Below, in pieces: positions 24,074 to 32,470 of a DNA stretch of 64,000 nucleotides; position 1 is the first letter of the stretch; every line of letters begins with the position of its first letter. Made by a program: the position numbers and the translations under genes. Source of the DNA: Gordonia sp. UBA7599 (GTDB lineage Bacteria; Actinomycetota; Actinomycetes; Mycobacteriales; Mycobacteriaceae); the NCBI GenBank assembly GCA_002477755.1, contig DLKD01000035.1:1-64000 (forward strand), in the 5' to 3' direction. The notes beneath the pieces were generated by a model. It worked only from the letters and a program-made list of their open reading frames with translations, had not been told where the DNA came from and searched no databases.

Positions 24074-25953
24074 CACGCCTTCCGCCAGCGCTTGCCCAGG
24101 ACGATGCCCTCAGCGGGGATGGTCCAGCCCAACAAGGTGGTGGACATGATTTCGACCAGCTTGTTCTTGTACTCTTCGGACTGATCTTCGGGAGCCTGCA
24201 CCACAATCTCGTCGTGGATCGGCACCCACAGGAGGTGTCCCAACCCTGCGTCCTCCGCGCGGCACATAGCCTCCGCGAGTACGTCGCGAGAGAGCCCTTG
24301 TGCGAGGTAGTTGACCGCCTTGTATTTCATCGTCGGGTCCAAGCGCTGATGCCGCCCCAAGGCGTTCGTCCAGCAGGGAACCCCATGCGCGAGAAGCTTA
24401 TCCTCGATGCGATACCGCAGCTTCCCCAGATCGGGGTAGGCGTTGTCGAACGCCTCGGTAATGGTCCGTGCGGTGTCCTCGGGAATCCCGTGCGTACGGG
24501 ATAGTCCCGCGATGCCCTGGCCGTAGAGGCGTCCGAGCGCCACCGCTTTGCAGCTATCACGCTGGTCCTTGGATGCACCGGAACCGTGCAGTTGGCGCGC
24601 GACCACCCAGTACGGATCATCGCCCGAGGCGAACACGTCGTAGAGCGCGCGATCCTGCGCCAGCGCGCCAGCGACACGCATCTCCACCGATGAAAAGTCG
24701 GCTGTGACCAAGACCTTGCCTTCGTCCGCAATGAAGCACTCGCGGACGCCGCCCTTGCGGGGCGCATTCTGGATCGACGGATTGGCGATGCTCATGCGAC
24801 CTGTCGCCGCCTCCGCCGTCTTGATGTCCGGGTGTAGACGATCCGCAGGCTGGGCGAGGTAGCGCCCGAAGTACGTGCTTGCGAGCTTTCCGGCGAGACG
24901 CCACTGTTCCAGTAGGGGCACAGCGGCGGCTACGTCAGCGTCCTGCTGGGCATACTGCGCGAGCAGAGTTCCCTCGGTGAGTACCGTGCGCTTCACGGTG
25001 CCGTTCTTGAGCGTGCGCGACTTCCCGTACTGGACCTGTACCCCCTTGGAGACGAGCCACTCTCCGAGACCGCGCGACGGGTTCACCAATCCCAGCTCGG
25101 CGAGCTTTTCCTCGGCGGTACGGGACTCCTCGGTCACCTCATCGAGACGCTGCTGTGTGTACTCACGATCCAGGCGCATACCGCGCATCTCCATACCTGC
25201 GCAGAGTCGCGCGATGCGATGCTCACGCTGCGCAGTAGAGGGCTGAGCGGAGAAGACAATGGGGTACAGGGTTTCCGCGAGCTGAGCGCCGTCGATCACG
25301 TCATCGGCGGCGTATTCGATCATCGTGGCATCGGCGGGATCGACTTGTGCCCATCCGTTCTGCTCGATGGGTGTCTTGTAGACGTCGAATGTGGTCGCCA
25401 ACCCCTTCCACTTCTTGCTGGTGAACAGCTTCTTGAGGGCGGACTTCGCATCCTCGGAACGCGCAGTGGAAGGGCACCAGGTCGCCGCCTGGTGCTTGAG
25501 TCCGCGATAGGCGCGCGCCGACGGAGGCGCGTCGTTCCCAAGCATTGGGGGCTCGATCATTGACGCCAGCACGAGGGTGTCCACCATGCGGCTCCACGCC
25601 TCGTCGAGGTCTGAGAACACGCCGATCTTCACGAGGGCTTGCGTGTCGAAGCTCGCGTTGTGAGCAGTGAGGAACCATCCCCGAGTACCGGCTTCCTCCA
25701 CCATCATCCGTCGCGCGGCTGCGCGATGAACGGCGTCGTCTGCGGACAGGATCACGGCTGCGCTCGGACTTCCGAGCTGGACTGTCTTCACCGCATATCG
25801 CGGGTCTGACAGCCGCAAGGCATTGGTCTCAACATCGACGGCGAGGAACCGTCGTACGGTCGGGACGAGGGCGTCGAGTGCCGGTGTCGGGTCGTCGCCA
25901 ACAGGCACGAACGTGATCGTTGGGGTCGGTTTGTCGATCAAGGTCTCAGTCAT
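24073..25953 (-). CDS. Family A DNA polymerase with proofreading domain
   Basis: 626 residues from ATG at 25953 (AGGAG 8 nt upstream, 1 nt after the primase stop). The 3'-5' exonuclease shows Exo I FLAVDVETNALR, Exo II AHNASFDTQAL and Exo III YAADDVID. The polymerase shows motif A VTADFSSVEMR (near 421), motif B RDSCKAVALGRLYGQG (near 470) and motif C VPIHDEIVV (near 580). There is no 5'-3' exonuclease domain, as in phage-encoded PolA enzymes. It copies the element's own DNA with the primase-helicase encoded just upstream. The longer open frame to 26322 is a shadow of that gene. Confidence 0.95.
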   Translation of the reverse strand: MTETLIDKPTPTITFVPVGDDPTPALDALVPTVRRFLAVDVETNALRLSDPRYAVKTVQLGSPSAAVILSADDAVHRAAARRMMVEEAGTRGWFLTAHNASFDTQALVKIGVFSDLDEAWSRMVDTLVLASMIEPPMLGNDAPPSARAYRGLKHQAATWCPSTARSEDAKSALKKLFTSKKWKGLATTFDVYKTPIEQNGWAQVDPADATMIEYAADDVIDGAQLAETLYPIVFSAQPSTAQREHRIARLCAGMEMRGMRLDREYTQQRLDEVTEESRTAEEKLAELGLVNPSRGLGEWLVSKGVQVQYGKSRTLKNGTVKRTVLTEGTLLAQYAQQDADVAAAVPLLEQWRLAGKLASTYFGRYLAQPADRLHPDIKTAEAATGRMSIANPSIQNAPRKGGVRECFIADEGKVLVTADFSSVEMRVAGALAQDRALYDVFASGDDPYWVVARQLHGSGASKDQRDSCKAVALGRLYGQGIAGLSRTHGIPEDTARTITEAFDNAYPDLGKLRYRIEDKLLAHGVPCWTNALGRHQRLDPTMKYKAVNYLAQGLSRDVLAEAMCRAEDAGLGHLLWVPIHDEIVVQAPEDQSEEYKNKLVEIMSTTLLGWTIPAEGIVLGKRWRKA

Positions 25954-25954
25954 G

Positions 25955-28900
25955 TCAGTTCTCCTGGGAGGTGGTAGGTAGTGGGAGCTGCCATCCCGGC
26001 ATGAGCCAGGAGGCATAGGCGGTATGGGCTGCGTCGAGCGTCTGCGGCGTCTTGCGCTCGGGGTCGTACTCCCCGAGGTATGCCGTGGTGCCCTTCTCGT
26101 CTGTGGGGAGCGCCAGGCGGCGCTCGGCCAGCACCACCCCGTGCTGAGCGAAGACAGGGAAGAGGAGCTGGACCATCGCCCGCAGGCGATCAGGGTGGAT
26201 ATCGGGGTCAACTGCGGTTGTACGCAGCTCGTCCAAGGTGAAGCACGGTCCCTGATCACGGCCCATCTCCCGCACCTGTTCGGGCGATCCGCCCCACTGG
26301 GTCGCGTGGTGACCACGGGCATCGAGCAAGGCCAGGGTGTCGGTCGAAAGCAGGTGGAAGGGCTCGGGGAGGGGCTGGCGAGGGCTGCTCAAAAACTGCC
26401 CAGAGGGAAATACCTGGTCAGAGGCAGTTTTCACCCCTGCCTGGGCAGAATAGGCAGGTTCGGTCGGGAAACCTCCTAGAGATACCTCTTTGGGAGAAGC
26501 TGAGTCCGAGACAGAGAGGTCACGCGGAGTTTCTGGGGATTTCTGCCCATTCTGCCCATCGACCCCCGAAAACACCGCCTGACCTGCATTGATGTTCTGG
26601 GCAGTTTTTGGATCGCTGTTGCCCAGCGGCGGCAGCAGAAGGTCGGCCAGGTCGGAGTACGGGGGAACGTCCCGCCACTCGTCCTCGGGGAGCAGCCCGA
26701 TGCTCAGCACACGCGCCGAGGTGACGGGGTGGCGCATGTCGGAAACCCCCGGCGTGGACAGCAGGCGCTCGATGAACTTCTTCCGCCCCATGGCCTTCCC
26801 GTTCTCGGAGGCGACCCATGCCTTGAAGTGCTCGTAGGTCTGGGACTTCGTGGCAGGCCCCTGGACACCGCCCGCTCCCGCGTTCATGAGCTTGGCGGGC
26901 TCAGCAGGGGCGCGGAAGTCGGTCACGGTCGCCGCCGCGATGTAGCGGGACACGCGGTCAGAGTCCTCACGGAAGCGCGCGGACACCTCCGGGTGTATGG
27001 GCGACCAGCTCTGTCCGCCCATACCCCGCTGGTAGCGGCGCTGCCATCCCTGCACGATGCGCAGGAGGATGCCGTCGAGCGAGGCCATGAGCGCCGCCTC
27101 GACCTCGGGGTTCTCGTTGCCGAGGTAGCTACGTGGAAACGCCACGGGGATCACACGGGCCTCGTACGCGCCCGACATGTCGCCCACGGTCGGCAGCGTG
27201 TTCGCCGAGAACAGCGGAAGAGCGCGGTTGTGGAAGTTGAACGTCTTCCCGTACTTCTCGTTGGCGTAAATCAGGTCGTTGCCCAGCAGCTTCTTGAACA
27301 TCGACAAGTCGGGAATGTAGCCGTCAGGCAAGTCCATCGCCGCGTTCAGCGCCTTACCGAAAAGGTCAGCCGCAGCGAACTGCTCCCCGAGGGCTTCCAG
27401 CCCGACGGCGGAAACGAACTCATCACCGCCACACAGGGCCGTGGCGATATTCCCGATGGTGCTTTTACCCGACCGCGTGGGGCCGAACAGGAACAGAGCC
27501 TTGTTCGGCGCACGGCTCGGGTCGAGCATCTGGCTGAGCGCCTCCTCCATGACGGGCTGCTGGGCAGCACCGACACGCTCTGCACACCAGGAATCCCACG
27601 CCGAGGTATCCGCGTCGGGGTTCCACTCGACCGCGACCTGGCGCAGCAGCAGGTAGGAAGGATCGTGCGGCAGCAGCTCGCCCGTGCGCATATCCAGCAT
27701 CCCGTTCTGGCAGTTGACGAGAGGCTCGCTGAGGGAATCCCGCACGCGCCGATCATGCTTATGGCAGAGCGCGGAGATGATCGACTCGACGTTGTTGTAG
27801 TGACCCGTCGTGTACATATCCCCGAGCAAATCCACGAGGTCGGCGGCGAGTTGCTTATCCGACGGCGCGTAATATCCGTCGCGGTAAGTCGCCAGCATTC
27901 CTCCCGGCATCAGCGCGTAGTGCCGCCGCTTGATCAGGAAACGCGCCGTGCTGGTCGGGCGGAACTGGCCGTCGGGCGTGAACGGGTCGAACTCGACTCC
28001 ATCGAGCATCGCCGCGCCCATGAGCGAGGACTTCGGATGAGGCCGCTTCTGCGCTGGGCGTGGGGAGGCATCTGCGGCCAACTCCTCAAGGGCACCGAGG
28101 CGCTCGTCAGACGGCACCGTCTTGATCCAGTCGTCCAGGCCGCTCTTACCCGCGCCGGGGACGTGGATGAAGCGGGTGCTCTCGGCCTCGCCCAGCTCGC
28201 GGGAAAGGGCAATACCGGCGTCGTACACCCTGCGATTGGTCGCCGCGTCGGCGTCGAGGACAACGAATACCTTGCGACCACGGGCGAAGTCACGAAGCAC
28301 CGAGGGTGCCGACTTACCTTCGGACCACCCCCAGCAGCCGGGAATGCCCAGAACGTCCGCACGGTCGAGGGTGTGGCGGCGGCGACCCGTCGCCCCCTCC
28401 GTGAGGATCGCCGACGAGGCGGCGTGCCCCTGCTTCGTGCCTTCCACGATGATCAACGGACGGGGCGCGGGGGCGAACACGCTGCCCCCGGGAACCTCCT
28501 CGACCTCGCCGCGAATCAGGACACCACCACGAACCACGCTCCCCTTAGGGAACAGGTACTTCATCTCGCGGCCCTCATCGTCCACCGGCGGAGTGTCAGG
28601 GCGGAACTGCCATGTGAGTGAGCCGTCCAGGCCCTTCCAGCCGAACAGAATGCCACGTGGGTCTCCGACCCAACGCAGCTCCTCGGGCAGGTCCGATAGC
28701 ACGCGTGACGTGCGGATGAGAGTGGCGTAGCGGTCGAGGTACGCGGCGCTGATTCCTTCTCCGACCAGGTACGCACGGTGCTTCGGACTGATCCGAGCCC
28801 CATCGTCGGGCAGGGCGTCGTCGGGCTTGTCCGTGTCCGTGGTCTCACCTGTGAGCGCCTCCTCTGGCGAATCAGGGGTCTGCGCCCCTGTATCCGCCGT

Positions 28901-28960
28901 GAGAACGCCGTTCTGAGCGGGATCGTCCGTGCTCGGTGTTGTCGGGGTGTCCTGCGTCAT
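25955..28960 (-). CDS. Primase-helicase (TOPRIM plus D5/P4-like ATPase)
   Basis: 1001 residues. An acidic disordered N-terminus of ~55 residues is followed by a primase-like region with TOPRIM motifs LIIVEGTKQG (near 172) and VFVVLDADAATN (near 230). A D5-N-like linker comes next, then an SF3-type ATPase with Walker A FLFGPTRSGKST (near 495) and NAAMDLPDG further on. The last ~250 residues are variable, rich in Pro, Ser and Gln. This is the phage/plasmid primase-helicase of the P4/D5 group, able to open an origin and prime synthesis. It is the central gene of the replication operon. Confidence 0.92.
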   Translation of the reverse strand: MTQDTPTTPSTDDPAQNGVLTADTGAQTPDSPEEALTGETTDTDKPDDALPDDGARISPKHRAYLVGEGISAAYLDRYATLIRTSRVLSDLPEELRWVGDPRGILFGWKGLDGSLTWQFRPDTPPVDDEGREMKYLFPKGSVVRGGVLIRGEVEEVPGGSVFAPAPRPLIIVEGTKQGHAASSAILTEGATGRRRHTLDRADVLGIPGCWGWSEGKSAPSVLRDFARGRKVFVVLDADAATNRRVYDAGIALSRELGEAESTRFIHVPGAGKSGLDDWIKTVPSDERLGALEELAADASPRPAQKRPHPKSSLMGAAMLDGVEFDPFTPDGQFRPTSTARFLIKRRHYALMPGGMLATYRDGYYAPSDKQLAADLVDLLGDMYTTGHYNNVESIISALCHKHDRRVRDSLSEPLVNCQNGMLDMRTGELLPHDPSYLLLRQVAVEWNPDADTSAWDSWCAERVGAAQQPVMEEALSQMLDPSRAPNKALFLFGPTRSGKSTIGNIATALCGGDEFVSAVGLEALGEQFAAADLFGKALNAAMDLPDGYIPDLSMFKKLLGNDLIYANEKYGKTFNFHNRALPLFSANTLPTVGDMSGAYEARVIPVAFPRSYLGNENPEVEAALMASLDGILLRIVQGWQRRYQRGMGGQSWSPIHPEVSARFREDSDRVSRYIAAATVTDFRAPAEPAKLMNAGAGGVQGPATKSQTYEHFKAWVASENGKAMGRKKFIERLLSTPGVSDMRHPVTSARVLSIGLLPEDEWRDVPPYSDLADLLLPPLGNSDPKTAQNINAGQAVFSGVDGQNGQKSPETPRDLSVSDSASPKEVSLGGFPTEPAYSAQAGVKTASDQVFPSGQFLSSPRQPLPEPFHLLSTDTLALLDARGHHATQWGGSPEQVREMGRDQGPCFTLDELRTTAVDPDIHPDRLRAMVQLLFPVFAQHGVVLAERRLALPTDEKGTTAYLGEYDPERKTPQTLDAAHTAYASWLMPGWQLPLPTTSQEN

Positions 28961-28984
28961 ATCTATTCTTTCCTTAACTATTCG

Positions 28985-29593
28985 CTATCGCGTGAATCCG
29001 ACTCGCCCACCGCACGTGGTTCGCGGGCCAAGGCTTGCGACGTAAGCGAGCGAGGTCGCGCCGTTCTTGTGCGTCACGGTCACGTGCGTGCCGGGGACCA
29101 TCTCGTCGGGCGGGCCGACCAACACGAACTCCTGCCCGCACCAGGGCAGCCCCAAGGACTGCGGAGTCCGCCAACGGACTTCCCACGAGGGACGGTGGTC
29201 GGGCACCTTGTGGCACGGACGGCGACCGTGTTCGCGGACACGGGCTTCCTCGCGGTACACGGGCTGCTCATCGGGCGGCGTCAGGATCACGTCGGGGTCG
29301 GGCAAGTGGTCAGCAGGCCGCACAGGGTCGGGGATGCCGATGCCAGGGGTCCAGCCGCCGCTCGGTAGTCCACCGCCGATGATCTGGTCCACCGTCGGGA
29401 CCGTGGGCACGGCCTGGGCACGACCAGTACGACGTGGGCGTAGGGAGCGCGGGGCGAAACAGGGGTCGCCGCACATCGCGGGCACCTCGGAGGTCTGGGC
29501 GATGTTCGCCGCGACCTCGGCCTGCTCGGCCTCCCACTCGGCGGCGGTGTAGCCGTCATCGAGCGAAGTGAATGTGTTAACCTGGGTTGACAT
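28985..29593 (-). CDS. Hypothetical protein, replication operon
   Basis: 202 residues from ATG at 29593, with AGGAG upstream. It has scattered cysteines (MCGDPCFAPRSL, RRPCHKVPDH, WCGQEF, TTCGGR) that could bind a metal, and a long Pro-rich middle. The C-terminal QEFVLVGPPDEMVPGTHVTVTHKNGATSLAYVASLG is a predicted small beta barrel of the kind found in single-strand-binding or adaptor proteins. No family is recognised. It lies 24 nt before the primase gene. Confidence 0.65.
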   Translation of the reverse strand: MSTQVNTFTSLDDGYTAAEWEAEQAEVAANIAQTSEVPAMCGDPCFAPRSLRPRRTGRAQAVPTVPTVDQIIGGGLPSGGWTPGIGIPDPVRPADHLPDPDVILTPPDEQPVYREEARVREHGRRPCHKVPDHRPSWEVRWRTPQSLGLPWCGQEFVLVGPPDEMVPGTHVTVTHKNGATSLAYVASLGPRTTCGGRVGFTR

Positions 29594-29629
29594 GTTGGGC
29601 TCCTGATCGGGGGCTTGTTGGGAACGATT

Positions 29630-29649
29630 GCCACCCTGGCGGGGGTGGC
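29630..29649 (-). terminator. Intra-operon hairpin
   Basis: GCCACCC (29630-29636) pairs with GGGTGGC (29643-29649) between two minus-strand genes. There is no U-tract, so it is more likely an attenuator or processing site than a full terminator. Confidence 0.45.
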
Positions 29650-29666
29650 TTTCGTGCTTTCTGGGG

Positions 29667-30194
29667 TCAGTCAGTGCGCGGGACTCGCGGCTGCGGCCAT
29701 TCCGCGTGCTGCAAGCGGTACAGAGCGCTGCGTGCTTCGACCCACAGTCCTTCGCGTGCGGTCGATTCCACGCTCGTGAGCCCCTTCGCAGCGGCGGCAC
29801 GGACATCCGCCGCTGCGCGTTCCAGCGGGATGTCGAGCAGGGCGGCGTAGTCGCTGACGGGCATGTACGTCGCATCGACCAGCACGAGCAGGCGGTCCAG
29901 TTCGCCGACGGAGGTCGGCAGCGGGTCGGGTTCAAGGGGGTCGGTGTGACCCGTCATGTCCCACGACGAAATCCACTCCCACACATCCCTGATCTGGTGG
30001 GGCGTGAGCGTGAGGGACTTGAGCCCAGGCGCGCGGACTGTGATGGTCAACGCGCCCTCGGGTACGTCATGCATCTCTTCTGTCGCGGGTGCGAGAAGGC
30101 CCAGCGTCTGCCAGAGGATGTCGGTGGCGGTTTCCGTGAGCTTGCGCCCGTCGATGGTCGCGGGCCGTGTGTTGTCGCTGCGGTCGAGGATCAC
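29667..30194 (-). CDS. Hypothetical protein, early operon
   Basis: 175 residues, coupled to the upstream gene by a 4-nt overlap. A mixed alpha/beta N-terminus (GALTITVRAPGLKSLTLTPHQIRDVWEWISS) is followed by a C-terminal helical part (VSDYAALLDIPLERAAADVRAAAAKGLTSVE) that resembles a winged-helix DNA-binding segment. It could be an early regulatory or initiator protein. No family is recognised. Confidence 0.6.
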   Translation of the reverse strand: MILDRSDNTRPATIDGRKLTETATDILWQTLGLLAPATEEMHDVPEGALTITVRAPGLKSLTLTPHQIRDVWEWISSWDMTGHTDPLEPDPLPTSVGELDRLLVLVDATYMPVSDYAALLDIPLERAAADVRAAAAKGLTSVESTAREGLWVEARSALYRLQHAEWPQPRVPRTD

Positions 30195-30481
30195 GCTCCG
30201 ACCGCCTCTCGCGCCTTGCTCGCCGAGCGAGTGGGCATGGGAACGGTCGGGGTGCTCACGGGGAGCGGGTCCGACGGAAGCTGTAGCAGTGTCCTAAGTG
30301 CAGGGGTCGGAACGATCACCCTCGCGCCCATGCGCACGAACGGCACGGGGAAGTCGTCGCGGGCCACGGCGGCGGACGCCGTGGACGATGCGATCCCGAG
30401 GGCCACGCTCGCGGTGGACAGCGGGACTGCTGGCTTGGTGCGGATCGCCGCGAGTGCGGCGTCGATGGTGGGTATTCCCAT
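30191..30481 (-). CDS. Excisionase/Cro-like HTH protein
   Basis: 96 residues, ATG at 30481 with AAGGAGG 7 nt upstream. PLSTASVALGIASSTASAAVARDDFPVPFVRMGARVIVPTPAL has the excisionase/MerR-like winged helix form: the HTH, a P-rich turn, then a basic wing ending in VIVPTPAL (compare the xIPRSAL of Xis proteins). It is the first gene of the minus-strand replication operon and lies opposite the repressor across a region with palindromic operators, the position of Cro or Xis in lambda-like switches. Confidence 0.7.
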   Translation of the reverse strand: MGIPTIDAALAAIRTKPAVPLSTASVALGIASSTASAAVARDDFPVPFVRMGARVIVPTPALRTLLQLPSDPLPVSTPTVPMPTRSASKAREAVGA

Positions 30482-30505
30482 GTTGCGCCTCCTTGACGCC
30501 TATCG

Positions 30506-30577
30506 CGCCATACTGGCGACGACTGCGCCAATCTAGCGCATATCTCGATAGTAGCGATTGCGCCGATCTAGCGCAAT
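30506..30577. promoter_or_regulatory. Repressor operators in the divergent switch region
   Basis: ATTGCGC-CGATCTA-GCGCAAT (30557-30577) is a perfect 7-7-7 palindrome. TGCGC-CAATCTA-GCGCA (30524-30540) is a second copy with 5-bp arms and almost the same spacer. CGCCA-TAC-TGGCG (30506-30518) is a third, different palindrome. They sit between the divergent repressor and Xis/Cro-like genes and are probable binding sites for the repressor. Confidence 0.75.
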
Positions 30578-30605
30578 AGTCGCCGATCCGGTACAGTCCT
30601 CGGGC

Positions 30606-31064
30606 GTGGACTTCGGAGATGTGATGCGCGCTGGACGCGGGATACGAGGGTGGAATCAGGCCACGCTCGCCGACGAGGCGACGGCTGCGGGTGGTCGTGC
30701 GCTAACGCGCACGACCATCAGCAAGATCGAGGCGGGGAGAGAGCCGAAGCTATGGGAGGCTGCGGGAATCGCTGCCTCCCTGGGGTTCTCATTGGATGTT
30801 TTCCTGCCTGGGTATGTCGGACCTGTCACGTACGGTGACCTCGGTGAGGTGCGGTTCCCGCTGCCCAGTGGATCGGCGGACCTCCGTGAGGCCCACAGTG
30901 GCCCCGCGACACCTATGCGCAGCGCCGCGAAGGCGGACATCGCGATGATGTTCCCCGACCCCGCCGAGTCTGGCTCGATGGAGGAAGCCGTGCAGCAACG
31001 GACGCGCGAGGAGCAGATCGAGCGCCAGCGAAAGAGAGATGAGGAGGGACCGTCCGATGGGTAG
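30606..31064 (+). CDS. CI-like XRE repressor
   Basis: 152 residues from GTG at 30606; TACAGT ends 8 nt upstream, so probably leaderless. The HTH is at about residues 8-60 (MRAGRGIRGWNQATLADEA, then TRTTISKIEAGREPKLWEAAGIAASLGFSLDVFL), the standard Cro/CI fold. A charged C-terminal tail (TREEQIERQRKRDEEG) follows. It should keep the minus-strand replication operon off and may control its own transcription through the operators at 30506-30577. Its last 8 nt overlap the integrase start. Confidence 0.85.
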   Translation: MDFGDVMRAGRGIRGWNQATLADEATAAGGRALTRTTISKIEAGREPKLWEAAGIAASLGFSLDVFLPGYVGPVTYGDLGEVRFPLPSGSADLREAHSGPATPMRSAAKADIAMMFPDPAESGSMEEAVQQRTREEQIERQRKRDEEGPSDG

Positions 31065-32277
31065 ACCCACACTCGACCTCGGCACGTATGGAACGATTGC
31101 GTGCAAGGAGCAGCCGAACGGGGCGTGGCGGGCCACGGCGCAGTACCGCGACTACGACGGTGTGACTCGCCCCGTCGGAGCCTTTGCGCCGACCAAGGCC
31201 AAGGCCGAGGCGAAGCTCCGTGCGAAGCTCAGGGACCGCCAGAAGCGTCACGGCGGCACGGGGGAGCTGACACCGGAGAGCACGGTCGCCGACCTCGGGA
31301 CGCTGTGGATCGCGCACATGCAGCTCGCCCATGACCAGGCGGTCAAGATCGGCGCGCGGCCCAAGCCGAATCAGGACTCGCTCGATCAGTACGCGCGCTG
31401 CATCGAGAAGGTGATCCTGCCCGATTTGGCGAAGGTGCGGCTCCGCGAGCTGCGTCCGCAGCGGGTGGACCGATTCCTGCGGGCGCTGCCGTCGAACGTG
31501 CGCATGGCGAAGACCGTGCTGAGCCAGATGTGCGACCTCGGGGTGCAGTACGAAGCCCTGGACATCAACCCCACTCTGCGCGGGTACGTCCCGCCTCGCG
31601 CCGAGGTGGACCGTCGCACTCTCACTCCCGACGCCGCCGTGGAGTTTCGTCGCCTGGTCCGCGAGTGGCAGCACCGTGGGCGCGGGGGAGTAATGCAGGA
31701 CACCGCCCAGCGCGGCTACGACCGCCTGCGGATCGTGGACGTGCTCCTGGGTACGGGCATCAGGATCGGCGAGGTGCTATCCCTCGCCTGGGACGACATC
31801 CACGACCTCGACTCGGACCACCCGACGGCGTACATCGGCTGGCACCTGGACAAGGCCGCGCGGAGGGTGGAGGGACGCAAGAGCGGGGGACGCCCATACA
31901 CGGTGAGTCTGACCCCGCTCGCGGTCGAAGCCCTACAGGAACAGCGGTCGGTAGGCATCCCGTACCCACTGGTGTTCCCGACCCGCAACGGGACACCCCA
32001 CTCCGAGGCGAACGTTCGCCGCGACCTCCGCGCTGCACGGGGCGCGGAGATGGAGTGGGTGGTCCCGAAGACCATGCGCAAGACGGTCTCGACGGCGGTG
32101 TACGAGGCGAAGGGGCTCGAAGCAGCTCAGCGTCAGCTCGGGCACGCGACGCCGGAAACCACGCGTCGTCACTACGTGAACCCCAGCGACGTTGCACCCG
32201 ATAACCGCGCCGCTCTCGCGGAGTATTCCTGTCGTAAGTCTGTCGCTGAGCCCCAGAAACAGGAAGAGGCGGGGTAG
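31057..32277 (+). CDS. int: Tyrosine integrase of the tRNA-Lys element
   Basis: 406 residues from ATG at 31057, overlapping the repressor stop; GAGGAGG precedes it. It has an N-terminal arm-binding domain, a SAM-like core-binding domain (~residues 65-170) and a catalytic domain. Catalytic Arg236 is in GTGIRIGEVLSLAW, the second arginine in VPKTMRKT (Lys replaces the usual His of HxxR), His363 in LGHATPETT, and the nucleophile Tyr373 in RRHYVN. It recombines the 37-bp core in the 3' end of tRNA-Lys. Coupling to the repressor gene suggests that integration is made together with lysogenic control. Confidence 0.95.
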   Translation: MGRPTLDLGTYGTIACKEQPNGAWRATAQYRDYDGVTRPVGAFAPTKAKAEAKLRAKLRDRQKRHGGTGELTPESTVADLGTLWIAHMQLAHDQAVKIGARPKPNQDSLDQYARCIEKVILPDLAKVRLRELRPQRVDRFLRALPSNVRMAKTVLSQMCDLGVQYEALDINPTLRGYVPPRAEVDRRTLTPDAAVEFRRLVREWQHRGRGGVMQDTAQRGYDRLRIVDVLLGTGIRIGEVLSLAWDDIHDLDSDHPTAYIGWHLDKAARRVEGRKSGGRPYTVSLTPLAVEALQEQRSVGIPYPLVFPTRNGTPHSEANVRRDLRAARGAEMEWVVPKTMRKTVSTAVYEAKGLEAAQRQLGHATPETTRRHYVNPSDVAPDNRAALAEYSCRKSVAEPQKQEEAG

Positions 32278-32290
32278 CTTACCCCGCCTC
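32266..32290. terminator. Element-borne terminator at the integrase/tRNA junction
   Basis: GAGGCGGGGTA (32266-32276) pairs perfectly with TACCCCGCCTC (32280-32290), 3-nt loop, with the integrase stop codon inside the stem. It can end both integrase (plus) and tRNA-Lys (minus) transcripts and replaces the native tRNA terminator now stranded at 4046-4063. Confidence 0.75.
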
Positions 32291-32303
32291 ACCTGCATGA
32301 ACT

Positions 32304-32377
<74 letters not shown>

Positions 32378-32470
32378 TCGCGAATGCGACTCCAAGACAT
32401 TATCACCGTCGGCCGCAGGCGCGAAATCCATTCCCGGCCACCCGATCTCGGGCCAGGTTAGAGCCAGATT

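Noticed and set aside
26729..28621. 630-residue plus-strand open frame
   Set aside because: Antisense to the primase-helicase, whose TOPRIM and Walker motifs are clear.
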